64,000 nucleotides of DNA. It comes from Paenibacillus koleovorans NBRC 103111. Its GTDB lineage: Bacteria; Bacillota; Bacilli; Paenibacillales; NBRC-103111. The notes under the pieces are model-generated. The model worked only from the letters and a program-made list of their open reading frames with translations, was not told the origin of the DNA and searched no databases. A program made the position numbers and the translations under genes. Shown one piece after another: positions 42,157 through 49,836 of the stretch; positions within the stretch are counted from its first letter, which is position 1, and every line of letters begins with the position of its first letter. The stretch is taken from contig NZ_BIMA01000005.1 of assembly GCF_004000845.1 (NCBI RefSeq), positions 1 through 64,000 of the forward strand, given 5' to 3'.

Positions 42157-43701
42157 ATGATACCGGAGTACTTATTGATTCCATCCCTTGTAGTAGGCGT
42201 AATTATTGTGTTGGGCTTGGCGTTCTGGGCCCGATACAAGACGGTCAGTCCGGATCAGGCGATGATCGTGACCGGGACTTTTCTCGGCAGCAAGAACGCC
42301 TTGATCGACGAATCGGGCCGCCGGATCAAGATCGTGCGAGGCGGAGGCGCGTTTATCTTGCCGATCTTCCAGAAGGCGGAGTTTCTGTCCCTGCTCTCGC
42401 ACAAGCTGGACGTTTCCACGCCGGAGGTGTATACGGAGCAGGGCGTGCCGGTCATGGCGGACGGCGTTGCGATCATCAAGATCGGCGGGTCCGTCGAGGA
42501 CGTAGCGACGGCTGCGGAGCAGTACATGGGCAAGCCGCCGGAGGCGCTTCGAAGCGAGGCGCAGGAGGTGCTGGAGGGCCATCTGCGGGCGATTCTCGGA
42601 ACGATGACTGTCGAGGAAGTGTACCGGAACCGCGACAAGTTCGCGCAAGAGGTGCAAGGCGTCGCAGCCAAGGATCTGAAGAAGATGGGGCTGCAGATCG
42701 TCTCGTTCACGATCAAGGACGTTCGCGACAAACAAGGCTATCTTGATGCGCTCGGTAAGCCGCGGATCGCTGCGGTGAAGCGGGACGCGGAGATCGCCCA
42801 GGCCCAAGCGATTCGGGATGCGCGGATTCAGAAGGCGCGCGCCGAAGAAGAAGGGCAGAAGGCGGAGCTGCTGCGCGATACGAACATTGCCGAAGCGAAC
42901 CGCGAGAAGGAGCTGAAGGTAGCTTCCTTCAAGAAGGACCAGGATATGGCGAAGGCCGAGGCGGACCAGGCGTATCACGTCCAGGAAGCCCGCTCGAAGC
43001 AAAGCGTTGTCGAGGAGCAGATGAAGGTCGAGATCGTGCGCAAGGAACGGGAGATCGATCTCGAGACCAAGGAAATTCTTCGCCGCGAGAAGCAATACGA
43101 TGCCGAGGTGAAGAAGAAGGCCGACGCCGATCGTTATGCCGTCGAGCAGGCGGCGGAAGCCGATAAGGCGCGTCGAATTCGCGAGGCGGATGCTACGCAG
43201 TACAAGATCGAGGCGGAAGCGAAGGCGAATGCCGAGCAGAAGCGGCTCGACGGTCTCGCGATCGCCGATGCGGAGCGGGCGAAAGGGACGGCTGAGTCGG
43301 AGGTCATCCGGCTGCGCGGTCTGGCGGAAGCGGAGGCGAAGGAGAAGCTCGCCCAAGCGTTCGAGAAGTTCGGTCAGGCCGCGGTGCTCGACATCGTCAT
43401 GAAGATGCTGCCGGAGCTGGCGGGCAAGATCGCCGAGCCGATGCAATCGATCGACAAGCTGACGATCGTCGACACCGGCCACGGCGAAGGCGCGGCGCGC
43501 GTCAGCAACTACGTCACGTCGCTGATGGCGACGGCGCCGGAGATGCTGAAGAGCGTGTCGGGGCTCGATGTGGAGAAGCTGATCCAGGGGTTGACCGGCA
43601 AAATCGGCGGCGGAGCGCAAGCACTGCCTTCACCGACGCCGGCTGCACCATCGAAGCCGGCGCAAGCGCCTGCAGCCGCTATCCCGCCGGAGTCCAACTA
43701 A
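42157..43701 (+). CDS. floT: Flotillin
   Basis: 514 residues, FloT (YuaG)-type length. An N-terminal hydrophobic anchor (residues 5-25) is followed by an SPFH/PHB domain (about 30-200) and a long Ala/Glu/Lys-rich coiled coil (about 200-400) with repeated E-A and A-E-A-K patterns. The C-terminus has S-Y-V-T-S-like N-Y-V-T-S-L and a Pro/Ala-rich tail. Flotillins scaffold functional membrane microdomains for signalling and secretion proteins. It is cotranscribed with the nfeD-like gene under the sigma-W-type promoter. Confidence 0.95.
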   Translation: MIPEYLLIPSLVVGVIIVLGLAFWARYKTVSPDQAMIVTGTFLGSKNALIDESGRRIKIVRGGGAFILPIFQKAEFLSLLSHKLDVSTPEVYTEQGVPVMADGVAIIKIGGSVEDVATAAEQYMGKPPEALRSEAQEVLEGHLRAILGTMTVEEVYRNRDKFAQEVQGVAAKDLKKMGLQIVSFTIKDVRDKQGYLDALGKPRIAAVKRDAEIAQAQAIRDARIQKARAEEEGQKAELLRDTNIAEANREKELKVASFKKDQDMAKAEADQAYHVQEARSKQSVVEEQMKVEIVRKEREIDLETKEILRREKQYDAEVKKKADADRYAVEQAAEADKARRIREADATQYKIEAEAKANAEQKRLDGLAIADAERAKGTAESEVIRLRGLAEAEAKEKLAQAFEKFGQAAVLDIVMKMLPELAGKIAEPMQSIDKLTIVDTGHGEGAARVSNYVTSLMATAPEMLKSVSGLDVEKLIQGLTGKIGGGAQALPSPTPAAPSKPAQAPAAAIPPESN

Positions 43702-43708
43702 ACGTACA

Positions 43709-43737
43709 AAAAAACGCCCGAGCTTGGGCGTTTTTTC
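43709..43737. terminator. Bidirectional intrinsic terminator
   Basis: AAAAAACGCCC (43709-43719) pairs with GGGCGTTTTTT (43726-43736) around GAGCTT. It serves floT and, read from the other side, the convergent arsR gene. Confidence 0.9.
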
Positions 43738-43766
43738 ATTGGCCGGCTAGGCGGCAAGCCGACTCC

Positions 43767-44102
43767 TCACAAGCGGTCGGGCTTTCGCTCGCCCTTCTGC
43801 AGCTCTGCCAAGTACTCGGACAATCCGTCGAACTTATCGTCCCACTCATTGCGGAACTTATTCAGCCACGCATCCAGCTCCTGGAGAGGCTCGGGCCTTA
43901 GCTGATAAATGCGCCGCTGGGCGATCCTGCTCACCTCGACGAGGCCGGCGTCGGCCAGCACCTTCAGATGCTTGGACGCTTGCGGTTGCTGGAACTTAAG
44001 ACGGTCGGCGATTTCGCCTACGGAGAGCGGTCCGTTCCGCAGCAGTTCGACGATGAGCAGGCGGTTCGGCTCGGATAGAGCGCTTAGCGTTGTTGTTTTC
44101 AT
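43767..44102 (-). CDS. ArsR-family transcriptional regulator
   Basis: 111 residues. The winged helix is clear: L-S-E-P-N-R-L-L-I-V-E-L-L, L-S-V-G-E-I-A-D-R-L, Q-P-Q-A-S-K-H-L-K-V-L and R-R-I-Y. It lacks the E-L-C-V-C-D metal site and has no Cys, so metals are unlikely effectors. It resembles the ArsR proteins that control transporters or SRPBCC genes. There is no ribosome site at its ATG; instead it is coupled to a ten-codon upstream ORF. Its promoter overlaps an inverted repeat that is probably its own operator. Confidence 0.9.
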   Translation of the reverse strand: MKTTTLSALSEPNRLLIVELLRNGPLSVGEIADRLKFQQPQASKHLKVLADAGLVEVSRIAQRRIYQLRPEPLQELDAWLNKFRNEWDDKFDGLSEYLAELQKGERKPDRL

Positions 44103-44131
44103 GGCGGGATCGACACATCGCTCTGAATCAT
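44099..44131 (-). CDS. Ten-codon leader ORF overlapping arsR start
   Basis: ATG at 44131 follows AGAGAGGTGA by eight bases and encodes M-I-Q-S-D-V-S-I-P-P, ending in a TGA that overlaps the arsR ATG as ATGA. ArsR itself has no ribosome site, so its translation probably depends on re-initiation after this peptide. Confidence 0.6.
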   Translation of the reverse strand: MIQSDVSIPP

Positions 44132-44154
44132 AGGACGAATCACCTCTCTATTCG

Positions 44155-44184
44155 AATATACTCTAAATAGAATATTCCTGTCAA
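44155..44184 (-). promoter_or_regulatory. arsR promoter
   Basis: On the minus strand TTGACA (44184-44179), 18-base spacer, TATATT (44160-44155). Confidence 0.78.
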
Positions 44185-44191
44185 GGAATAT
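44172..44191. promoter_or_regulatory. Candidate ArsR operator over the -35 box
   Basis: ATATTCCT (44172-44179) and AGGAATAT (44184-44191) are a perfect inverted repeat around GTCA. The -35 hexamer of the arsR promoter lies at its centre, so binding would block polymerase. Confidence 0.7.
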
Positions 44192-44235
44192 AAAGTGTCT
44201 ATGAGGAATTTACTTGAAAAATAGGCGCTGCGATT

Positions 44236-45207
44236 CTACGATCCAGCTTTCACTCTGGATGCCATGACGCGAGCTTTCACCGTCCGGGCATATTCGCTAG
44301 GGTTGGAGCCTGTCGCTCTTTTGAACGTCTTCGAGAAATAGTGAAGGCTGCTGTACCCGAGCGTGCGGGCGATTTCCGTGAAGTTGCTGTTGTCCTCGCG
44401 GATCAGCTCCTTGGCCCGCTGAATCTTCATCCGCGCGAACGTGTCCATGATCGTCTGGCCGGTTTCCTTCTTGAACGCTTCCTTGAGCCGCGTCTTCGCG
44501 ATGTGAAGCGCTTCGCTGATCTCGTCCAGCGTCAAATTCTGATCGAGCCGCTCGGTCATGTACCGTGTCACCAGGCTGGCCAGCTGGGCGCCGCTCTTTT
44601 CCTTCACGGCCGTAGACAGCTCCAGCTCCCGTACACCGACCCGTTCCTTTCCCCAGTCCCCGTCCGCCAGCCCGAGCTCGCTCGCCCCCAAAGCGGTTTT
44701 GAAAGGCTGAAACTCGTTCTTGCGCAGCAACCGGATGAGAAATGCCGTCAAGTAGCACTGGAGCAGCTGCTCGCTGCCGATCGGCGCATCCTTGCGACGG
44801 TAGATCGGATATTTGAACGGAAACTCGAATGCATTCATCCCTTCCTTCACCACGTTCGCCAGCATGTTGCGCTCCTCGTCGTTCAAGGCGATGACTTGAT
44901 TCTCGAACCGCTTCATCGCGCGGGAATGGCAGTCGAACGTCATAACGATGACGCTAGGCGCCGTCCCTTGGCGGGCATAGAAGCTATGGAATTCGTTCGG
45001 CTTGTGAAAAATGATGCTCCCCTGCTTCAGCCAGTACCGGTCGGTGTCGGCGACGACTTCGATTTCCCCTTTGTCTACATACAGAAATTCCCAAAAGTTG
45101 TGCTTTTCGCCGCGGAACACGTACCCTTTGCCAAATTCGAAATAAAACATCGTGATCAGCTTGTTGATGACGATCGTCGGCGTCAGTTTGGTTCTCAGAT
45201 GCTCCAT
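44236..45207 (-). CDS. AraC-family regulator with cupin-like sensor domain
   Basis: 323 residues; GGAGG precedes the ATG. The N-terminal beta-barrel (W-E-F-L-Y-V-D-K-G-E-I-E-V, G-S-I-I-F-H-K-P-N-E-F-H) is the cupin-type sugar-sensing domain. The C-terminal 100 residues are the HTH_18 pair (L-D-E-I-S-E-A-L-H-I-A-K-T-R-L and I-A-R-T-L-G-Y-S-S-L-H-Y-F-S-K-T-F-K-R). It is divergent from the Gfo/Idh/MocA gene at 45411, which has a -10 without a good -35 box and an upstream inverted repeat, the usual sign of activation by such a protein. Confidence 0.93.
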   Translation of the reverse strand: MEHLRTKLTPTIVINKLITMFYFEFGKGYVFRGEKHNFWEFLYVDKGEIEVVADTDRYWLKQGSIIFHKPNEFHSFYARQGTAPSVIVMTFDCHSRAMKRFENQVIALNDEERNMLANVVKEGMNAFEFPFKYPIYRRKDAPIGSEQLLQCYLTAFLIRLLRKNEFQPFKTALGASELGLADGDWGKERVGVRELELSTAVKEKSGAQLASLVTRYMTERLDQNLTLDEISEALHIAKTRLKEAFKKETGQTIMDTFARMKIQRAKELIREDNSNFTEIARTLGYSSLHYFSKTFKRATGSNPSEYARTVKARVMASRVKAGS

Positions 45208-45298
45208 GCGAAACCGGCCTCCAGTCCGAAAGTTCTCCTGTATCCATCATACTGGCTGCCGTCCGATATGGAAAGCACATTCCGGCCGATATGACAAA

Positions 45299-45346
45299 TT
45301 GTCTGGCTTCCGAGACAAAGCCAACGAAGCGGGTCCGTCCTATAAT
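45299..45346 (+). promoter_or_regulatory. Activator-type promoter region of the oxidoreductase gene
   Basis: TTGTCT (45299-45304) and AGACAA (45313-45318) form a perfect inverted repeat with an eight-base spacer. TATAAT lies at 45341-45346 with no matching -35 hexamer at 17 bases. The repeat may bind the divergent AraC protein. Confidence 0.6.
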
Positions 45347-45410
45347 GAAGGCAAAATGGATGCGCTGCCAAGACGGGCGGGGCGTCAACTAACATGGGGG
45401 GCTTTACGAG

Positions 45411-46544
45411 ATGAATATCGGTGTTATCGGATATGGATCGAGAATATCGCATGTGATGAACGAGCTGCAGAAGCAGCATCCGGAAGCGAAGCTGTCGGCG
45501 ATCGTAGATGTGCGCCAGAATGCGATTCGGGAAAACCAGGAAGCCCGCGGCAACGGCGGTGTGCACATTTACGATACGCCGGAAGAGATGCTGAGCGCCG
45601 AAGAGCTGGACGGCATCATGATCGGGACTCGCTGCTCGCTCCATACGGATATGGCGCTTAAGGTGCTGCCGAGCGGAATCCCGCTGTTCCTGGAGAAGCC
45701 GGTATCCACTACGATGGATGATCTGCTCCGGTTGAAAGCCGGCTACGAAGCTTCGAACACGCAAGTCGTCGTCTCTTTCCCGCTGCGCGTCACTACGATC
45801 GTCCAGTTTATCAAGGAAATCGTCGACTCCGGCAAAATCGGCACGATCGAGCATGTACAAGCGGTCAATAACGTGCCATACGGCAATGTGTACTATCAGA
45901 ACTGGTACCGCGACGAAGCGGAGACCGGCGGCTTGTTCCTGCAGAAGGCGACTCACGATTTCGATTACATCCAGCATGTGCTGGGCATGGAGCCGAACGT
46001 CATCAGCGCGATGAAATCCAAACAAATTTTCAAGGGTACGAAGCCGGCCGGACTGAAATGCGTCGATTGCGATGAGAACCGCACTTGTCTCGAGAGCCCC
46101 TACGTGAGCACGAACCCGCACCTGAGCAAATCGTGGCAGCATTGCTGCTTCGCCGAGGATACGGGCAATGAGGATTCCGGCAGCGCCTTGATCCAATACG
46201 AGAGCGGCATGCATGTGTCGTATTCGCAAAATTTCTTCGCCCGTCGTGGAGCCGGCGCTCGCGGGGCGCGATTCTTGGGGTATAAAGGTACGATCGAGTT
46301 CGATTTCATGAAGTCCGAGGTCAAAGTGTTCATGCACCATACCCCGCGGGTGGAAACGTATGAATTCCAGGCAGGCGACGATCATTTCGGCGGCGATTCC
46401 GTGCTCGCTCGAAACTTTGGCGATATCGTGAAGGGCAACGCCTCCTCCATCAGTCCGCTGGAAGGCGGGCTGCTGAGCGCCTTGCTGTGCTTGAAGGCCA
46501 ACGAATCGGCGGCGACGCATACGTTCCGGGAAATTCGGTTCTAG
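45411..46544 (+). CDS. Gfo/Idh/MocA-family oxidoreductase with cysteine cluster
   Basis: 377 residues. The Rossmann N-terminus G-V-I-G-Y-G-S-R and the catalytic E-K-P (residues 95-97) are family hallmarks of NAD(P)-dependent sugar or polyol dehydrogenases. Unusual for the family is a cysteine group C-V-D-C-x-E-N-x-T-C (Cys217, Cys220, Cys226) followed by Cys245/Cys246. The same pattern occurs in the paralogue at 54675, so it is conserved and may hold zinc or an iron-sulfur cluster (inference). The substrate is unknown. A terminator follows. Confidence 0.9.
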   Translation: MNIGVIGYGSRISHVMNELQKQHPEAKLSAIVDVRQNAIRENQEARGNGGVHIYDTPEEMLSAEELDGIMIGTRCSLHTDMALKVLPSGIPLFLEKPVSTTMDDLLRLKAGYEASNTQVVVSFPLRVTTIVQFIKEIVDSGKIGTIEHVQAVNNVPYGNVYYQNWYRDEAETGGLFLQKATHDFDYIQHVLGMEPNVISAMKSKQIFKGTKPAGLKCVDCDENRTCLESPYVSTNPHLSKSWQHCCFAEDTGNEDSGSALIQYESGMHVSYSQNFFARRGAGARGARFLGYKGTIEFDFMKSEVKVFMHHTPRVETYEFQAGDDHFGGDSVLARNFGDIVKGNASSISPLEGGLLSALLCLKANESAATHTFREIRF

Positions 46545-46578
46545 TTCCATGCAGCAATCAACTGAACTTCTGTCTTAG

Positions 46579-46608
46579 AGGACCATCCGTGAGGACGGTT
46601 CTTTTTCT
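46579..46608 (+). terminator. Intrinsic terminator after the oxidoreductase gene
   Basis: AGGACC (46579-46584) pairs with GGTTCT (46597-46602), with an inner TCC/GGA stem, followed by TTTTCTT. Confidence 0.7.
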
Positions 46609-46617
46609 TAATCCCTG

Positions 46618-46646
46618 TTGATAATTGTTACGAGGAGGACTATAAT
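46618..46646 (+). promoter_or_regulatory. Sigma-A promoter of marR-MFS operon
   Basis: TTGATA (46618-46623), 17 bases, TATAAT (46641-46646). Confidence 0.88.
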
Positions 46647-46650
46647 CACA

Positions 46651-46671
46651 ATTGTTTAGTAACTAAACCAT
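46651..46671. promoter_or_regulatory. MarR operator
   Basis: GTTTAGT-A-ACTAAAC (46654-46668) is a perfect inverted repeat with further matching flanks, just after the -10 box and over the expected start site. A partial second site, TGACTAAACC, lies 10 bases on. Confidence 0.82.
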
Positions 46672-46715
46672 TGGCTGACTAAACCGTTTTGCGATAAAGG
46701 AGTGAAGCCACGTTC

Positions 46716-47174
46716 ATGGAGCTGGATCATCAGGAGCTCATTGAATTCGAAAATATTTACAGACAGGTCAACCGCCGGATGGCGATCGAGTGGAACAAGC
46801 TGCTCGCCCATCCGCTCAATGGCTCGCAGGTTTACATGCTGGAGAAGCTGGAATCCGAAGGCCCGCAGAAAAGCTCGGGTTTGGCCGAAGCGCTCGGGGT
46901 TACCGCCGGGGCGGTGACCGGGCTGTCGGATAAGCTGATCGCAGCCGGGCTCGCGGAGCGCATTCGCACGGACGAAGACCGCCGCGTCGTGTTTCTGGCG
47001 ATTACCGAGCATGGCCGGAAGACGCTTGAGACCGTAAGGGAAACCCGGCTCAACATTCGCAAGCTGTTTTTCAAAGATTTGCCCGCCGATGATATTCGCC
47101 ATTTGACCCGCATTTACCGCGACATTTTATCGATTTACGAATCGCATAAAGATGAGCCCCTGGGAGGCGATTGA
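46716..47174 (+). CDS. MarR-family repressor
   Basis: 152 residues; ATAAAGGAGTG precedes the ATG. The winged helix has S-S-G-L-A-E-A-L-G-V-T-A-G-A-V-T-G-L-S-D-K-L and the wing D-E-D-R-R-V-V-F-L. The stop is followed directly by the transporter ATG. With a palindromic operator over its own promoter it probably represses itself and the pump until a drug-like ligand binds. Confidence 0.93.
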   Translation: MELDHQELIEFENIYRQVNRRMAIEWNKLLAHPLNGSQVYMLEKLESEGPQKSSGLAEALGVTAGAVTGLSDKLIAAGLAERIRTDEDRRVVFLAITEHGRKTLETVRETRLNIRKLFFKDLPADDIRHLTRIYRDILSIYESHKDEPLGGD

Positions 47175-48824
47175 ATGGAACACCTGGATCATCGCACCAA
47201 AGTAACGATCATGATCTCGATCATGGCGGCGATGCTGTTCGCGGCACTCAATCAGACGATCGTCGGTACGGCGTTGCCGCGCATTATCGCGGAGCTCGGC
47301 GGCCTGGAGTATTACAGCTGGGTGTTCACCATCTACATGCTGACCTCCAGCGTCACGACGATTCTGGTCGGCAAGCTGTCCGACATGTACGGCCGCAAGC
47401 CGTTCATCCTGATCGGCATCTCCATCTTCATCCTCGGCTCGTTCTTGTCCGGCACGTCCGCGTCGATCATCCAATTGATCGTCTATCGCGGCATTCAAGG
47501 CTTCGGAGCCGGGATGATCATGTCGACGGCGTTCGCCTCGATCGGGGACTTGTTCGCGCCGCGGGAGCGAGGTCGCTGGCAGGGGCTGATGAGCGCCTCA
47601 TTCGGTCTCGCGAGTGTGTTCGGCCCGACGCTGGGCGGCTATATCGTCGATCATTACGAATGGCATTGGGTGTTCTGGGTGTTCCTTCCCGTCGGTTTGA
47701 TCGCGATGGGTCTGATTTGGTGGCTGTTCCCGCAAGTGCCGCGCAAGGAAAAGGCGCCGATCGACTATGTCGGCTCAATATGCCTGACGCTGACGATCGT
47801 GCCGATGCTGCTTGCGTTCTCGTGGGCGGGGACGAAGTATGAGTGGGGCTCGGTCGAAATTGCAGGGTTATTCGTAGCCGCTGTGGCGGCGTTGATGCTG
47901 TTCGTCTTGGTGGAACGGCGCGTGTCGAACCCGGTGCTGCCGATCGGCTTGTTCCGTATTCCGGCGTTTACGCTCTCGAATGCGGCGGGTTTCCTGATGG
48001 GCTCCGGCATGTTCGGGGCGGTCATGTTCGTTCCGTTCTACGTGCAAGGGGTAAAAGGAATGACCGCTACGCATTCGGGATTCGTGACGATGCCCATGAC
48101 GCTAAGCTTGGTGATCATGAGCGCGCTCGGGGGCCAATGGATTTCCCGGACGGGCAAGTATAAGGGGATCGCGATACTGGGGATGGTGATGATGACGGTC
48201 GGCCTGCTGTCGATGTCGTTCATGACCGGGGATACTCCGGTATGGCTCACGGTGCTGCTGCTCATTCTGGTAGGCGGCGGCGTCGGATTCGGGATGCCGG
48301 TGTTCACGCTGACGGTGCAGAACTCGGCCGAACCCCGCTTGCTGGGCGTAGCTACGGCGTCGTCGCAGTTGTTCCGCTCGCTCGGAGGCACGATCGGCGT
48401 CTCGATCATGGGGACGGTTCTGGGGCATCGGATTGGGGTCAAAATGAAGGAGTTGGCGGCAACCGCAGGCGATGGAGCGTCCGCGTCGATGCCGCCGGAG
48501 ACGGCGGAGAAGCTGCAGGCGCTCCAGGACCCGCAGCTGCTGCTCGATCCGCCGAAGCTGGAGCAGCTCCGGCTGGCGCTGCCGGAATCGCTGCAGGCGA
48601 CGTTCCGGGAGATTGTAGCCCAGCTGCATGAATCGCTGGGGTATGCGCTGTCGGGGGTATTCCTGACCGGCGCGTTTATCGTCGCCGGCGCGCTTATCTT
48701 ATCGTTCTTCCTCAAGGAAGTGACGCTCCGAAGCGGCAAACGCAAGCAGGAGGACACACCGCCGACAGCCCCGGCTGCGGCGCCTGCGAGCGTCAGCACC
48801 GGCGTGGCGCAGCAGGCGGAGTGA
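47175..48824 (+). CDS. DHA2-type MFS multidrug transporter (EmrB/QacA family)
   Basis: 549 residues with about 14 transmembrane segments. Seen: motif A G-K-L-S-D-M-Y-G-R-K near residue 73, motif C-like G-P-T-L-G-G-Y near 155, and the N-terminal L-F-A-A-L-N-Q-T-I-V-G-T-A-L-P typical of the DHA2 family. These pumps export toxic compounds with protons. The gene starts on the base after the marR stop, so the two are translationally coupled. A Pro/Ala-rich tail ends the protein. Confidence 0.94.
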   Translation: MEHLDHRTKVTIMISIMAAMLFAALNQTIVGTALPRIIAELGGLEYYSWVFTIYMLTSSVTTILVGKLSDMYGRKPFILIGISIFILGSFLSGTSASIIQLIVYRGIQGFGAGMIMSTAFASIGDLFAPRERGRWQGLMSASFGLASVFGPTLGGYIVDHYEWHWVFWVFLPVGLIAMGLIWWLFPQVPRKEKAPIDYVGSICLTLTIVPMLLAFSWAGTKYEWGSVEIAGLFVAAVAALMLFVLVERRVSNPVLPIGLFRIPAFTLSNAAGFLMGSGMFGAVMFVPFYVQGVKGMTATHSGFVTMPMTLSLVIMSALGGQWISRTGKYKGIAILGMVMMTVGLLSMSFMTGDTPVWLTVLLLILVGGGVGFGMPVFTLTVQNSAEPRLLGVATASSQLFRSLGGTIGVSIMGTVLGHRIGVKMKELAATAGDGASASMPPETAEKLQALQDPQLLLDPPKLEQLRLALPESLQATFREIVAQLHESLGYALSGVFLTGAFIVAGALILSFFLKEVTLRSGKRKQEDTPPTAPAAAPASVSTGVAQQAE

Positions 48825-48848
48825 AAGCGTAAGCGGGGAGCAAGCTGC

Positions 48849-49235
48849 TTACGGCTTGAGGCCGAGCAGCTTGTTGACGCGCTCGAGGAACAAGGCGGGG
48901 TCGATCGGCTTCGAGATGAAATCGTTTACGCCCGCGCGCACCGCTTCGGTGAGGTTGTTCCGGCTGGCATCGCCGGTGACGAACAAAACCGGCACCGATG
49001 CCGTGAGCGGCGATTGTTTGATGTTCTCGACCGCGCTTACGCCGTTCATCCCTGGCAAATTCAAATCGACGATGATCAGGTGGTAGCCGGGCGGCGTCCA
49101 TTTCTCTTTGAAGAACAGCTCGGCTTCTTCGAACAGATGCACATCATACTCTTGCATTTCCAGGATGTTTTTGACGAGCCATCGGAACGGCGAACTATCG
49201 TCAATCACGGCAATTTTTTGTAAAATAGGTTTCAT
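48849..49235 (-). CDS. Single-domain response regulator (CheY-like)
   Basis: 128 residues consisting only of a receiver domain: acidic pair D12-D13, phospho-acceptor D57 in I-V-D-L-N-L-P-G, V-T-G-D with the conserved Thr, and S-K-P-I-D with the conserved Lys. With no output domain it must act by protein contact. It is divergent from an Hpt-domain gene with only 47 bases between the starts, which suggests a phosphorelay pair. No kinase is nearby. Confidence 0.93.
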   Translation of the reverse strand: MKPILQKIAVIDDSSPFRWLVKNILEMQEYDVHLFEEAELFFKEKWTPPGYHLIIVDLNLPGMNGVSAVENIKQSPLTASVPVLFVTGDASRNNLTEAVRAGVNDFISKPIDPALFLERVNKLLGLKP

Positions 49236-49282
49236 AGACTTTCCTTTCTCGCGGGAGAGTGGGTACAGGGAGGCAACGACCG

Positions 49283-49633
49283 ATGCAAAATCCGGAGTTC
49301 AACCAGAAGATGAAACGGATAATCGAACAGTCCCAACGCATGTATTTGGCTGATGCCGCTCCCCGGATCGCAGCCGTGCAAGCTGCATACGCCGAATGGC
49401 TGGCCGGGCGCGTAGAACGGGCCGCCGCAGCCGAGTCCATCTACTCGCATGTGCATGCGATGAAGGGAGTGGCGCTTACTATCCATTTTGAACCAATGCA
49501 TGTCATTTGTGAAGCGTTAATTGAACTATTGCAGGAACGAAAATTGGAAGAGGCGTCGTCGCTGGTCGGCGAACTGCCGGCGCGGCTGGTGGAGTGTAAG
49601 GGGATCGCGGAAGGAAACGGAAACGGGGAATAA
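49283..49633 (+). CDS. Hpt-domain-like phosphotransfer protein
   Basis: 116 residues from ATG 49283, preceded by GGGAGG. It is a helical protein with the Hpt signature H-A-M-K-G-V-A-L-T (candidate phospho-His58) and a following helix C-E-A-L-I-E-L-L. Spacing fits a four-helix Hpt bundle. It shares a 47-base divergent region with the CheY-like gene, so passing phosphate to or from that protein is the likely role. An ATG 24 bases upstream is possible but lacks a site. Confidence 0.72.
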   Translation: MQNPEFNQKMKRIIEQSQRMYLADAAPRIAAVQAAYAEWLAGRVERAAAAESIYSHVHAMKGVALTIHFEPMHVICEALIELLQERKLEEASSLVGELPARLVECKGIAEGNGNGE

Positions 49634-49658
49634 ACTAATTTTTAGGTTGCCATGTGGC

Positions 49659-49703
49659 GCCGTCTATTCTGGATCCTACATCCGGAAGGGCGGCTATTTT
49701 TTT
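49659..49703 (+). terminator. Intrinsic terminator after the Hpt gene
   Basis: GCCGTC (49659-49664) pairs with GGCGGC (49689-49694), with an inner TCTGGAT/ATCCGGA stem, and is followed by TATTTTTTT. A second perfect hairpin CGGAAAAG-TATT-CTTTTCCG follows at 49704-49723. Confidence 0.82.
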
Positions 49704-49772
49704 CGGAAAAGTATTCTTTTCCGACATTTATCCCCTCCTGCCGCTCTCCCTTGCCGAAGAGGTTTCGCTCGA

Positions 49773-49801
49773 TTGACATAGAAAAATGTTGGTCTTATGA
49801 T
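49773..49801 (+). promoter_or_regulatory. Sigma-A promoter of the hydroxyacid dehydrogenase-like gene
   Basis: TTGACA (49773-49778), 17 bases, TATGAT (49796-49801), 35 bases before the start codon. Confidence 0.85.
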
Positions 49802-49836
49802 GATCCTTATTCCAGCACTGGGAAGGGGAACTCCAT

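Noticed and set aside
42172-43620. 482-codon minus-strand ORF opposite floT
   Set aside because: It mirrors the Ala/Glu/Lys coiled-coil codons of flotillin (Leu/Arg/Phe runs) and has no support of its own.
48828-48853. Hairpin CGTAAGC/GCTTACG between the MFS and response-regulator genes as a terminator
   Set aside because: No T tract on either side and it overlaps the response-regulator stop region.
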